In this document: in pieces, positions 12,456 through 23,642 of the stretch
How positions within the stretch are numbered: position 1 is the stretch's first letter
Layout: each line of letters starts with the position of its first letter
NCBI RefSeq assembly: GCF_001937445.1
Contig: NZ_MSKS01000015.1
Coordinates: forward strand, 1 to 64,000
Origin: Actinomyces oris
GTDB lineage: Bacteria; Actinomycetota; Actinomycetes; Actinomycetales; Actinomycetaceae
Length of the DNA: 64,000 nt
Reading direction: 5' to 3'
Notes under the pieces: model-generated
Seen by the model: only the letters and a program-made list of their open reading frames with translations
The model's database searches: none
Told to the model about the DNA's origin: nothing
Program-made: the position numbers and the translations under genes

Positions 12456-13267
12456 CTAGCCCGCCAGGCGAGTGCGCAGCTCGGCGACGGCGCTGCTCAC
12501 GGTGCGGTCCATGACGTAGTTCCTCGTCGAGATGCGGACTCCGCCGATGACCGCGGAGTCGACCTCGCAGTTGAGGTCGACCTTGGTGCCCAGGCGGCGC
12601 TCCAGGATGGTGCGCAGGCGCTCCTCCTGAGCCGAGGTCATGGGAATGGCGGTGACGACGTCGACGATGGTGCGCTGGCGCATCTCGGCGGCCAACTCGA
12701 CGACGCGGCGCAGGTTGCGCAGCGGACCGCCCTCGGCGTGGTGGCGCATGCACCAGTCCACCAGGCTCATAGCGGGAGCACTGATGTGGGGGGCGAAGAC
12801 GGCCTCGACCAGGCGGACCCGGGCCTCGGTGCTGGTACGGCGCGATGGGGTCAGGGCCTCGCGCAGCTCGCGGTTGTCGGCGATCTGCTCGTGGACCTCG
12901 AAGAGCTGCTGCTCGATCTGCTTCACCGAGCCGTCCGCGTGGGCGCCGGCGAGTATCGCCTCGATGCCCAGGTCGTGGAGGGCGGAGACCAGGTCGACGG
13001 CCTTGGACCAGCGGCCGCGGACCATGGCGCTGAGCAGGTCGACGACGCGCTCGTCCACGGTGCCGGTAAAGAGCCGGCGGGCCAGGGCCACCTTGTCCTC
13101 AGGCTCGCGGCCCGGGTCGGTCAGTGGACCGGACAGCGAGTGGACGGCGACCTGGTGGGCCAGGGCGAGGATCTGGCGACCCAGCTCCTGGCCCTCGACG
13201 CCCGCGGCTGTGAGCACCGGGCTCCAGGCCTGGCTCACGATCTCACGAGTGGCGGCAGTTCCTGTTC

Positions 13268-13271
<4 letters not shown>
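12456..13271 (-). CDS. atpH: ATP synthase F1 subunit delta
   Basis: A 271-residue peripheral-stalk subunit, longer than the ~180-residue E. coli form, as is usual in actinobacteria. The C-terminal signature VDLNCEVDSAVIGGVRISTRNYVMDRTVSSAVAEL-like region is clear. The start is GTG at 13271, whose GTGA overlaps the atpF stop. It joins the b subunit dimer to the top of F1. Confidence 0.95.
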
Positions 13272-15025
<1,754 letters not shown>

Positions 15026-15234
15026 GGCGACATCGTCTGCAACCGTGCCGTTCTCGGTGACAGTGTTGGTGGACAGGAGATCCTCCCAATGTCTCTCACG
15101 CTTCGAGGCCCGTTCTGACAGGCCCGCTAACCACTAATCATGCTAACGCCTCACAGGGGTCTGACGAAGCAAACCGGACGTCTTGTCGCGGTCCGTCACT
15201 GTCACGACATCCTGCACACGGCCCCACCCGCCAG

Positions 15235-15696
15235 TCAGGGGCGGTCCGCAGACTCATCCTTCTTCGGCTCCACCGCAAGGATTCGCGCCTGCGCCAGGAC
15301 GGTCGCCTCGGCGAACATGCCCACCAGGATCGCCACAATGAGTGAGATTCCAATCACTCTGGTATCGCATCCTAGGGCTCTTCCTCCTAGGAGCCCCACC
15401 GCCAGGAGAGCGATCTTCCCCAGGTACCCGACTGCTACCCAGGCCACCAGGCCCCCCGTGTCGGAGTGGACCATGCGGTCCAGGAACCACCAGCTCGCGG
15501 CCAGGAGCAGCATCGTCGTCCCCACTGCGGCCAGCAGCGTGCCCAGCGGCTGAGCCACGGCGCCGCGGGCTCCGCCAAGCAGGCACCACAGGGTCTCGCC
15601 GGCCACCATGACGGCGGCGGCCACGGCGAGGACTCGGCGCAGCCGCACTGAGGCATCGCGCAGCGCCCGGGCGTTCGCGGGGGGCGTCTGGCTCAC
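15235..15696 (-). CDS. AtpI-like membrane protein upstream of the ATP synthase genes
   Basis: A 153-residue protein with four predicted membrane helices (about residues 22-42, 50-72, 83-104 and 112-135). Its position just upstream of atpB and its size match the poorly conserved AtpI/subunit I proteins, which help c-ring assembly or ion supply. Sequence resemblance alone would not settle it. It starts with GTG, overlapping the stop of the WecA-like gene by 4 bases (GTGA). Confidence 0.75.
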   Translation of the reverse strand: MSQTPPANARALRDASVRLRRVLAVAAAVMVAGETLWCLLGGARGAVAQPLGTLLAAVGTTMLLLAASWWFLDRMVHSDTGGLVAWVAVGYLGKIALLAVGLLGGRALGCDTRVIGISLIVAILVGMFAEATVLAQARILAVEPKKDESADRP

Positions 15697-16943
15697 TGGT
15701 GTGTCCTTTCAGAGGGACCGGGCGACGTCTGCAGGGCGGTCCCGTGCGGCGCCTGCCCCTCGGCCGGGCGCGTCACCTCACCGGTCCCCGACACGTTGCG
15801 GGAGACGACGATCCGATGCTCCTGACGGCCGCGGCGACGGCGCAGCGCCGAGCGCAGGCCGTGGCGCACCCCGGGCATGAGGTCGACGGTGACGACGAAG
15901 GCGAACAGCACCGAGATGGCGAGCCCCGCCAGCACCCAGGGCAGGGGGAAGAAGGCCATGGCGGCCACGGGGAAGGAGGCGACCGCCGCCCACAGGTACA
16001 TCACCAGCACCGCGCGGCGATGGGAGTGCCCAGCGGCCAGGAGCCGGTGGTGCATGTGCATACGGTCGGGGTGGGTGGGGCTCAGTCCCTTCCGGGTGCG
16101 GCGCACGATCGCCATGATCATGTCGGTCAGGGGCAGCAGGAGCACCGCCAACGGCAGGAGGATCGGCATGAAGGCCGGCAGGGCGCGCGAGCCGTCGAAG
16201 CTGCCCGGGTCGATCTGCCCGGTGACGATGATGGTGGACGCGGCCGATACCAGCCCCAGCTGCATCGCCCCGGAGTCGCCCATGAAGATGGTGGCGGGGT
16301 TGAAGTTGTGGGGCAGGAAGCCCATGCACACGCCGATGAGCGCGGCCACGATGGTGGCGGCCAGGGAGCTGTAGGAGCCCGGGCTCGTGGCGCGGGTCAG
16401 GACGTAGGTGTACAGGAAGAAGGCGGTCGAGCCGATCCCGATGATGCCGGCCGCCAGCCCGTCGAGCCCGTCGACGAAGTTGACGGCGTTGATGGCGGCC
16501 ACCACAACGATGACGGTGGAGATGAGGGACAGGCGCGAGGAGCCGATTGTCAGCCCCGCCACGGGGAAGGTGAGGAGCTGGACGCCCTGCCAGGCCATGA
16601 CGCCGGCGGCCAGGATCTGGCCGGCGAGCTTGGTCATCCAGTCCAGCTCCCACAGGTCGTCGACGACGCCGAGCAGGCACACCAGTCCCGCCCCCAGGAC
16701 CACCGCCCAGGCGCTGGAGTCGATGACGTCGGAGAGGTAGGGGATGGTAGAGGCCACGGAGATCGCAGAGAACAGGCCGAAGAACATGGCCACGCCGCCC
16801 AGGCGCGGGATGGGCGTGGAGTGGACGTCACGGGCCCGCACGGGGGTCAGCGCGTTACCCACCAGGGCGATGTGCCGGATGATCGGCACGGCCACGTAGG
16901 TGGTCGCGGTGGCAATGGCCATGACCAGGAGGTAGACCTTCAC
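15693..16943 (-). CDS. WecA/TagO-type undecaprenyl-phosphate GlcNAc-1-phosphate transferase
   Basis: A 416-residue polytopic enzyme with about 11 membrane helices that loads the first sugar-phosphate onto undecaprenyl phosphate for wall glycopolymers. Catalytic aspartates are seen in LLGVVDDLWELD and NAVNFVDGLDGLAAG, the magnesium/nucleotide loop in FMGDSGAMQLG, and the histidine cluster in DRMHMHHRLLAAGHSHR. The C-terminal ~60 residues are basic and cytosolic. The GTG start at 16943 overlaps the tsaC stop. This gene and tsaC precede the atp genes in many actinobacteria. Confidence 0.92.
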   Translation of the reverse strand: MKVYLLVMAIATATTYVAVPIIRHIALVGNALTPVRARDVHSTPIPRLGGVAMFFGLFSAISVASTIPYLSDVIDSSAWAVVLGAGLVCLLGVVDDLWELDWMTKLAGQILAAGVMAWQGVQLLTFPVAGLTIGSSRLSLISTVIVVVAAINAVNFVDGLDGLAAGIIGIGSTAFFLYTYVLTRATSPGSYSSLAATIVAALIGVCMGFLPHNFNPATIFMGDSGAMQLGLVSAASTIIVTGQIDPGSFDGSRALPAFMPILLPLAVLLLPLTDMIMAIVRRTRKGLSPTHPDRMHMHHRLLAAGHSHRRAVLVMYLWAAVASFPVAAMAFFPLPWVLAGLAISVLFAFVVTVDLMPGVRHGLRSALRRRRGRQEHRIVVSRNVSGTGEVTRPAEGQAPHGTALQTSPGPSERTHQ

Positions 16944-17704
16944 GCGCCCGCCCCCGTCCTGTCGCGCACTACGCCTGCCGTCCCCTCGGACAGGGCGAGG
17001 CCGGCCACTCGTTCCAGGTCCTCCTGCGCCAAAGCCCCCTGACGCAGGATCCGGGGGGCGCGGGCGTGCGCCCCGGCGAGGGTGACGATGGTGGAGGGAA
17101 CCGGTCCGGGGGTGGCTCCGCCGTCGAGCAGCAGGATGTCCTCGCACCGGGCGGAGCCAGCGCTACCCGGCGCGAGCTCTTCGAGGTCCCGAACCCGGCC
17201 GGGGAAGGCGGCCCGGGCGGAGGCGGCGTCGGTGGCCGGCGGGGCGCCAGTGGGGTTGGCGGAGGTGACGGCCAGCGGGCCGCTGCGGCGCAGGAGGTTC
17301 AGGGCGAGCTCGTGGGCGGGCATACGCACGGCGAGGGTACCGCCGGTCTCCCCCAGGTCCCAGGTCAGGGTCTCGTCGGCCTCCAGGATGAGGGTCAGTG
17401 CGCCCGGCCAGAAGGCCTCCATGAGGGCGCGGGCGGCCTCCGGCACCTGGGCGACGATCCCGGTCAGGTCGGCGGGGTCGGCCACGAGGACCGGCGGGGG
17501 CATCTGGCGTCCGCGTCCCTTGGCGGCCAGCAGCCGCTCGACCGCCCCGGCGTCGGCGGCGTTGCACCCGATGCCGTAGACGGTGTCCGTGGGCAGGATG
17601 ACGAGCCCGCCTGCACGCAGGTGCTCGCAGGCAGGTCGGAGAGGGTCGGGGTGGGGATGAGCGGTGCTCGCGGAGGGCTGCGGGGGGTGGCTCACGTCCC
17701 GCAT
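16940..17704 (-). CDS. tsaC: L-threonylcarbamoyladenylate synthase
   Basis: A 254-residue Sua5/YrdC-fold enzyme that makes threonylcarbamoyl-AMP from threonine, bicarbonate and ATP for the t6A37 tRNA modification. The motifs GGLVILPTDTVYGIGCNA, the basic KGRGRQMPPPVLVAD, FWPGALTLIL and the nucleotide-binding VTSANPTGAPP are present. Only the YrdC domain is present, with a short extra C-terminus, so it is the TsaC type. It overlaps the WecA-like gene by 4 bases. Confidence 0.93.
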   Translation of the reverse strand: MRDVSHPPQPSASTAHPHPDPLRPACEHLRAGGLVILPTDTVYGIGCNAADAGAVERLLAAKGRGRQMPPPVLVADPADLTGIVAQVPEAARALMEAFWPGALTLILEADETLTWDLGETGGTLAVRMPAHELALNLLRRSGPLAVTSANPTGAPPATDAASARAAFPGRVRDLEELAPGSAGSARCEDILLLDGGATPGPVPSTIVTLAGAHARAPRILRQGALAQEDLERVAGLALSEGTAGVVRDRTGAGA

Positions 17705-17845
17705 CCTGCCACGGATCGGGTCGGCGGCGGGACAGTGCGACGATGTGGGCCCGGACGCGATGCCAGACCGTCACCAGACCGGGCCGCCGCTCACCCGCAC
17801 GACCCCGGTTCGTTCCCGGAACGAGCCCAGGACGATGTCGCGCCT

Positions 17846-18556
17846 CTACACGATGCGACGGGCCACGGCCCAGCGGGTGAGCTCGTTGCGGTTGGACAGC
17901 TGGAGCTTGCGCAGGACCGCCGAGACGTGGGTCTCGACGGTCTTGACCGAGATGAACAGCTCGGAGGCGCACTCCTTGTAGGTGTAGCCGCGGGCGATGA
18001 GGCGCATGACCTCCCGCTCACGCGCCGAGAGGCGGTCGAGCTCGGTGTCGGCCACGGCCACCTCGCCCGCTCCGGCACCGAAGGCGTCCAGGACGAATCC
18101 GGCCAGGCGCGGGGAGAAGGCGGCATCCCCGGCGGCCACGCGCCGCACGGCCTGGGCCAGGTCCTCGGTGGAGATCGCCTTGGTGACGTAGCCACGGGCG
18201 CCGGCCCGGATGACGCCGACGACGTCGTCGCTGGCGTCCGAGACGCTCAGGGCCAGGAAACGCGTCTCGGGGACGTCGTGGCAGGAGGCGACGACCTCGG
18301 CCCCTCCCCCACCGTTGCCGCCGGGCAGGTGGACGTCGAGCAGGACGACGTCGGGTCGCAGGGCGTGGACGGCGGCGATGGCGCCTTCGACGTCGTCGGC
18401 CTCGGCGATGACGTCCAGGTCGGGGGCGTGGGAGGTCAGCTCGGAGCGCACCCCGGAGCGGACCAGGGCGTGGTCGTCGACGACCAGGACCCTCAGGGAC
18501 GTGCTCGCCTCAGCGGGCGGCTGGTGGTCTGTGGTGGCGGCGGGCGTGTCAGCCAT
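17846..18556 (-). CDS. NarL/LuxR-family response regulator
   Basis: A 236-residue regulator. The receiver domain has the acidic pair near DDHA, phospho-acceptor Asp in DVVLLDVHLPGG and Lys in GYVTKAI. The LuxR-type HTH is in the last 65 residues (LSAREREVMRLIARGYTYKECASELFISVKTVETHVSAVLRKL). A Gly-rich insertion sits after the phosphorylation site. It is 88 bases after the PspC-kinase gene and is its likely partner. Such systems commonly sense envelope stress. Confidence 0.92.
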   Translation of the reverse strand: MADTPAATTDHQPPAEASTSLRVLVVDDHALVRSGVRSELTSHAPDLDVIAEADDVEGAIAAVHALRPDVVLLDVHLPGGNGGGGAEVVASCHDVPETRFLALSVSDASDDVVGVIRAGARGYVTKAISTEDLAQAVRRVAAGDAAFSPRLAGFVLDAFGAGAGEVAVADTELDRLSAREREVMRLIARGYTYKECASELFISVKTVETHVSAVLRKLQLSNRNELTRWAVARRIV

Positions 18557-18644
18557 GGGGTCTTCCTGGGGGGTGACGTGGGGGTGATGAAGGATGAAGG
18601 GGCTTGAGCGGGGCCCGAAGGAGATGGGAGCAACGATAGGCGGC

Positions 18645-20039
18645 TCAGGGGGTTCGCACGGGGAGGGTCAGCGCCACCTCGGTGCCGGTGGACATGCGGC
18701 GCACCCGGGCGCTGCCGCCGTGGCGCTCCATGCGGGCGATGATGGACTCGCGTACGCCGTGGCGGTCCTCGGCGATGGTGTCCAGGTCGAAGCCGGGGCC
18801 GTGATCGCGCACGAACACCTCCAGGCCCTCCTCGCCAGCCTCCACGTAGAGGGAGACCGGTGGGGCGCCGTGGCGCACCGCGTTGGACAGGGCCTCGCGG
18901 GCGGCGGCGACGATAACCTCGGTGTCGCGGTCGGGGGCCCGGTCGCCGACGCACACGGCGTCAACGGCCACGCCGTAGCGGTCCTCGATCTCACCGGCCA
19001 GGTCGGTGAAGGCGTCGGCCACGGAGGTACCCGGCGCGGGACGGTCGGTGTAGAGCCAGGCGCGCAGCTCGCGCTCCTGGGAGCGGGCCAGGCGGGCCAC
19101 CGTCTCGGGCTCGTCGGCGCGCTTACGGATGAGGGTGAGGGTCTGGAGGACGGAGTCGTGCAGGTGGGCGGCGATGTCGGCGCGCTCGGCCTCGCGGATC
19201 TCGGCGGCGCGGGTGTCGGCCAGGGCCCGGTTGGTCCGCAGCCACAGGGGCGCCAGGACCACGCCGATGCCCGCCACGAGTGCCCCTCCGGTGATGAGTC
19301 CGGAGATGAGCTTGTAGGGGGTGCTGTCCGCAGCCACCCACACCAGGATGCCGACGACGGCCAGGCACACCCCGCCCGCGACCCGCACAACAGCGCTCAG
19401 GTTGCGGTCCGGGCCGACGAGGTTGTCCATCTGCGACCAGGCCAGGGCCGCCCCGGCGATGACGACGACGATGATTCCCACCGCCCCGATCCGCTCCAGC
19501 AGCCCGAAGCGCCAGGAGGCCAGGAACAGGGCCGCCAGGAGGAGTGCGCCGCCGTCGATGACCGTCTGCGACAGCCCCAGGGGGGCGCCGCCGTCGGCCC
19601 TGCGCTCTGCGGCGCCTTTCCCGCCGCTGAGTCGGGCCGCCAGGCGGGCACGGGAGGCCACCGATGCGGGATCCGCACCTGCCGGGCCGTTCTCCCCGGG
19701 GAGAGTCGCCCACAGCAGGGCGTAGAGCAGGGCGCCCGCGCCGCCGCCGAGGGCCAGGACGACCATGGCCGCACGGACGTATCGCACGGGGACGCCCAGA
19801 TGGAGGCTCAGTCCTGCGCAGACGCCGGCGATGCGGGCGGGGCGGCGCATGCGAGCGGTCTGTGCCGGCACGTCGGCCGGAGCCGGCCCCAGGTGGTGGG
19901 GTAGGCGGCGCAGCGGGGGGCGTCGCTGCAGCTGGCGCGGGGGGCTCCAGGAGTATGCCGGCCCGCCGGCGGTCGGCCCGGGCTGCGCGCCCCACTGCTG
20001 AGCTGTCGTCATGGCACCATCGTGGCACGTCAGGGTCAC
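18645..20039 (-). CDS. Sensor histidine kinase with N-terminal PspC domain
   Basis: A 464-residue kinase. After a Pro-rich N-terminus, a PspC domain covers residues ~62-115 (RIAGVCAGLSLHLGVPVRYVRAA, then a membrane helix). Four or five further helices follow, then HisKA_3 with the phospho-His in ADIAAHLHDSVLQTL and an HATPase_c domain ending in VFVRDHGPGFDL. The start may be the GTG at 20039 or the ATG at 20012; neither has a clear ribosome site. The gene is divergent from a PspC/LiaF-like gene, suggesting a shared envelope-stress circuit. Confidence 0.9.
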   Translation of the reverse strand: MTLTCHDGAMTTAQQWGAQPGPTAGGPAYSWSPPRQLQRRPPLRRLPHHLGPAPADVPAQTARMRRPARIAGVCAGLSLHLGVPVRYVRAAMVVLALGGGAGALLYALLWATLPGENGPAGADPASVASRARLAARLSGGKGAAERRADGGAPLGLSQTVIDGGALLLAALFLASWRFGLLERIGAVGIIVVVIAGAALAWSQMDNLVGPDRNLSAVVRVAGGVCLAVVGILVWVAADSTPYKLISGLITGGALVAGIGVVLAPLWLRTNRALADTRAAEIREAERADIAAHLHDSVLQTLTLIRKRADEPETVARLARSQERELRAWLYTDRPAPGTSVADAFTDLAGEIEDRYGVAVDAVCVGDRAPDRDTEVIVAAAREALSNAVRHGAPPVSLYVEAGEEGLEVFVRDHGPGFDLDTIAEDRHGVRESIIARMERHGGSARVRRMSTGTEVALTLPVRTP

Positions 20040-20137
20040 CGATCTGATTGTCCTCCGGGGTATTCGGGGGACAATCCGGGATCATTCAGGGGTTCCCCTG
20101 ATCGTGCTGCAGGCCTGGGACGCGAAGAATTGTTGAC

Positions 20138-22192
20138 ATGAACGACATGCCTGTCTCCCCGTCTGACGGTGACTCTCCCACCGGCACCGATTCCTCTGGC
20201 TCCTCCGCCCCTGCTGACTCCTACGGCGCCGACGGCGCCCAGCGCGACTCCCAGCAGAGTCCGCCGTACGGCCCGCAGTATGGACCGCAGCCGGGCCCCG
20301 AGCCCTCCTTCCAGCAGTACGGCGGCCCTCAGCCCGGGCCTCAGGGCGGATCCACCCACCGCTTCTTCGACTCCCTGCGCGGCTCGGGCCTCATGCGCAC
20401 CAATGAGCGCTGGGTCGCGGGTGTGGCCGGTGGCGTGGCCTACCGCTTCGGCCTGGACCCCACCCTGGTGCGTTGCGCATGGGTGGTGCTCTCGCTCTTC
20501 GCCGGTGTCGGCCTGGTCCTCTACGGACTGGCCTGGGCCCTCCTGCCCGAGGAGTCCGATGGGCGCATCCACCTGGAGGAGGCCCTCTCCGGCCGTTTCA
20601 ACGCGGGCCTGGCGGGCGCCATCGGAATGACGATCATCGGTATGTCGACATTCGGTAGCGGTTTCATCCCCAACTGGTACATCCATGAGACGGGAATCGC
20701 CGCCGCCATGTGGCCCCTGTTCTGGCTGGGGCTGATCGTCCTGGCCATCGTCTTCCTCATCCGCAGCGCCCAGGACCGGCGTATGAGTCGGAAAACCACT
20801 CGAGGGCCTCAGGGCCCCCAGCCCTGGCATGCCTCGGCGCCCGGTGCCGCGCAGGCACCGGGCAGCCACCCGGGCAGCCAGGCCGGTCCTGCGGGTCAGG
20901 CCGGGGGCTTCGCCTCCGCGGCGGGCTCCGCATCGGCCTGGGACTCCTCGGCGCCCGGCTCCGGCGCCCCGAGCTGGCAGAGCCGCTCCTACCGACAGCG
21001 CCCGCCGTACCAGCCGGCGCGCCCACGCCGTCCCGGCCCCGGTTCCTCGCTGTCGCTGGCGGTCCTGGGCCTGGGGTTCCTGACCGGAGCGGGTATCTGG
21101 TATGCCACGGCGACCCACCGCGTCGGCCTGCTCCAGGGACAGTACTTCCTCATCGGCACCCTGGCCGCGCTCCTAGGAGCGGGCATCGTCGCCAGTGGTC
21201 TGCGTCGTCGGCGCGGCGGCTGGATGACGGTGCTGGGCTGGCCGGTCCTGTTCGTCGCTGCGATCCCCGCGCTGGCCACCGCCTCGGTCGTCCCTCCGAG
21301 CCTGGCCCGCATGCCCTTCGGGGTCATCACGGATTCGGCAACGTTCGGCTCGACCACAGTGACCTGGAAGGAGCTGGCGTCGTCAGCCAGCGGCGGCAGC
21401 GTCACCCGCAGTAAGGACGTCGGCGACCTCACCCTGGACCTGCGCGGCATGCCGGCCGAGGAGGCCGGAAAGCTCTCCACGATCAACGCGCACCTCGACG
21501 TCGGGACCCTGCGTATCAAGACCGACCCCAACCAGCGAGTGACGGTGAAGACCGACGTCGACATGGGCTCGGTCGACTCCCGGGCCTCCCGGGCCTGGAC
21601 CGTTGACGGAAAACAGATGGAGCCCGATGAGGAGGACCTGCGCGCCTACGACGTGGCCGGCAATGCCGACTCCCGCTACAAGAGCTCCCACGGCGGCCTG
21701 AACATCGCGTCCACCCTGGTCTCACCCAGCGGCAAGGACGGGCTGCCGGCGATCATGATCAACGCCTCGGTGGACACCGGGAGGATCGACGTGGAGGAAT
21801 CGCGAGGCACCGTCTTCTGGTACGGCAACGCCCAGGAGTCCGTGTGGATCGTCAACGTCTGGTACGACGAGAAAAGCAATGCTCACGACGGCGCCCTGCC
21901 GGTTCCGGGCATGAGCCACCCAGCCATCACCACCGGCGACGCCGAGGCCTGCATCCGCACGGCCCGCGAGAGCACGAATCAGGCCAACCGCAGCCAGCAT
22001 GTCACCTGGCAAGATCTGTCCGAGCTCACCTCCGAGGAGCGCTCCGCATATGACGCCTGCGTGCAGCAGGCCCTGTCCGGGCAGGGCGCCGCGCAGCCCA
22101 GTGCGAGCCCGAGCCCCTCCGGGGCGGCGGCTGCGACACCGTCCCCGGCTCCCACCAAGCAGTCCTCCGCGGCCAGCCCGACAGCCGGGTGA
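20138..22192 (+). CDS. PspC domain membrane protein with LiaF-like C-terminal region
   Basis: A 684-residue protein. Residues 1-80 are Pro/Gln/Gly-rich and disordered. A PspC domain with its helix lies at ~88-145 (RWVAGVAGGVAYRFGLDPTLVRCAW). Further helices lie near 165-210 and, after another disordered linker, 305-390. The extracellular part contains a repeated-strand region (DLTLDLRGM, LDVGTLRIKTD, VTVKTDVDMGSVD) like the DUF2154/LiaF C-terminal domain, then a Ser/Pro/Ala-rich tail. It is divergent from the PspC kinase and may be its accessory sensor or inhibitor; this role is inferred. Confidence 0.88.
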   Translation: MNDMPVSPSDGDSPTGTDSSGSSAPADSYGADGAQRDSQQSPPYGPQYGPQPGPEPSFQQYGGPQPGPQGGSTHRFFDSLRGSGLMRTNERWVAGVAGGVAYRFGLDPTLVRCAWVVLSLFAGVGLVLYGLAWALLPEESDGRIHLEEALSGRFNAGLAGAIGMTIIGMSTFGSGFIPNWYIHETGIAAAMWPLFWLGLIVLAIVFLIRSAQDRRMSRKTTRGPQGPQPWHASAPGAAQAPGSHPGSQAGPAGQAGGFASAAGSASAWDSSAPGSGAPSWQSRSYRQRPPYQPARPRRPGPGSSLSLAVLGLGFLTGAGIWYATATHRVGLLQGQYFLIGTLAALLGAGIVASGLRRRRGGWMTVLGWPVLFVAAIPALATASVVPPSLARMPFGVITDSATFGSTTVTWKELASSASGGSVTRSKDVGDLTLDLRGMPAEEAGKLSTINAHLDVGTLRIKTDPNQRVTVKTDVDMGSVDSRASRAWTVDGKQMEPDEEDLRAYDVAGNADSRYKSSHGGLNIASTLVSPSGKDGLPAIMINASVDTGRIDVEESRGTVFWYGNAQESVWIVNVWYDEKSNAHDGALPVPGMSHPAITTGDAEACIRTARESTNQANRSQHVTWQDLSELTSEERSAYDACVQQALSGQGAAQPSASPSPSGAAAATPSPAPTKQSSAASPTAG

Positions 22193-22271
22193 TCGCGCCC
22201 GCGTCTGCGCACCGCCTCAGCCATCAGAACTCTTCCCCGGGCACGTCCCGGACCCATCCAAGGAGACCCCC

Positions 22272-22772
22272 ATGAGCAGCACCTCATCCACGACGTCGCC
22301 CGACGACGCCGGCAGCAACAGCACCAAGACGACCGGCGAGGACACCACGAAGCCCTTCCCGACCGCCGGCGACACCCAGCCCCTGACCCCACCGGTGACT
22401 CAGCCCTTAGCTGAGCCAGCAGTTGAACCGGAGACTCAGCCGGTCACCATGCCACTGCCCGCCTCCGAGGAGGCCGGTGCGGAGGCGGCGTCCGCGGACT
22501 CGGCGCCTGCGTCGTCGACGCCCGGCCCGGTGTGGAGCGCCGGGACGGTGGCCGGCCAGGAGCAGCAGCCGCAGGCTCCCCAGAACATCAAGGGATCCAC
22601 CCTCCTGTGGGGGGCGTTCCTGATCCTGGTGGGCGGGCTGCTCATCGCTGCCGGAATGGGGCTGCGCTTCGACTTCACGACGACGGCCATCATCTGTCTG
22701 GCGGGCCTGGGTGGCCTGCTCGTCATCGCCGCCCTCATCCCCAAGGGGCTCCGCAGCAGCAAGAAGCCCTGA
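22272..22772 (+). CDS. Small membrane protein with long disordered N-terminus
   Basis: A 166-residue protein. Residues 1-105 are Thr/Ser/Pro/Glu-rich with repeated TQPL/TQPV-like units. Two membrane helices follow (about 113-130 and 136-156), ending in a basic tail. The start at 22272 has AAGGAG upstream. It follows the PspC/LiaF-like gene by 79 bases on the same strand and is probably in the same transcription unit. No family recognised. Confidence 0.8.
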   Translation: MSSTSSTTSPDDAGSNSTKTTGEDTTKPFPTAGDTQPLTPPVTQPLAEPAVEPETQPVTMPLPASEEAGAEAASADSAPASSTPGPVWSAGTVAGQEQQPQAPQNIKGSTLLWGAFLILVGGLLIAAGMGLRFDFTTTAIICLAGLGGLLVIAALIPKGLRSSKKP

Positions 22773-22808
22773 TCCGCTGACATTCACCCCGTACCCACTC
22801 GATCGAGC

Positions 22809-22883
22809 CGCGAGGACGCACCTCAGGGCCCGCCGACTTGCACCTCCACGGTGAGTTCGCGAACCCCAACGTGCGTCCTCGCG
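22809..22883. terminator. Inverted repeat between convergent genes
   Basis: A perfect 13 bp inverted repeat (CGCGAGGACGCAC at 22809-22821, complement at 22871-22883) with a 49-base interior, placed between the ends of two convergent genes. It is a probable bidirectional terminator; the large loop also allows a repeat-element reading. Confidence 0.55.
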
Positions 22884-22938
22884 GGCCTTGAGCGCGTTGG
22901 ATGACCCACCGGGATCGAAACAACGGCAAGAGAGGAAA

Positions 22939-23532
22939 TCAGCCCTGGTAGACGATCTTGGCCTTGACGTCGTCGACGGCCTCCTCGCTCAGGTAGTGGC
23001 GCACGATCTCCAGGCCGAAGTCGATGGCGGTGCCCATTCCGCGCGAGGTGATGACGGCGCCGTCGGCCACGACCGCGGCCTGGCTGACTTGCGCACCGTG
23101 CTCGGCGAGCACGCCCATGAAGCCGGGGTTCGACGTCGCCTGGCGTCCCTCGAGCAGACCCAGCTCTGCCAGGATCGAGGGGGCGGCGCAGATCGCGGCC
23201 ACGGGCCGGCCGGCGCGCACCCGCTCGGTGACCGCAGCCATGAGGGGATCGATGGCCTTGAGGTTGGGGGTGCCGGGGATGCCGCCGGGCAGGACGAGCA
23301 TGTCGTAATCGTCCAGGTTCGCCTCGGACAGGGCGAGGTCGCAGGTGACGACGATGTTGTGGGAGGAGACGACGGCCCGCTCAGGGGTCACGGAGATCAT
23401 CGTCGTGGGGATGCCGGCGCGGAAGAGGATGTCCACGGTCGCCAGCGCCTCAACCTCCTCCAGCCCGGGGGCGATGAAGACGGCGACGGCCTTATCGGTC
23501 CTCTGGTCGGTGGGCGCATGGAAAGCAGGCAT
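22939..23532 (-). CDS. DJ-1/PfpI family protein
   Basis: A 197-residue class I glutamine-amidotransferase-like protein. The reactive Cys is in the nucleophile elbow AAICAAPSIL, and the N-terminal acidic residue of the DJ-1 site lies in APGLEEVEA. This matches the DJ-1/ThiJ branch (for example YajL-like), with roles proposed in covalent chaperoning or glyoxalase activity; the exact activity cannot be read from sequence. A strong GGAGG precedes the ATG. It is monocistronic. Confidence 0.9.
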   Translation of the reverse strand: MPAFHAPTDQRTDKAVAVFIAPGLEEVEALATVDILFRAGIPTTMISVTPERAVVSSHNIVVTCDLALSEANLDDYDMLVLPGGIPGTPNLKAIDPLMAAVTERVRAGRPVAAICAAPSILAELGLLEGRQATSNPGFMGVLAEHGAQVSQAAVVADGAVITSRGMGTAIDFGLEIVRHYLSEEAVDDVKAKIVYQG

Positions 23533-23642
23533 GTCTCCTCCAGGAAGGTCGGCTCAGGTCAGTGCGGCTGCCGCCATCACCCTACGCGCCCGGAAGGTCG
23601 GGCGCGAAGGAAATCGCGGCTCCCCACCTCTGCCTGCGGTCC

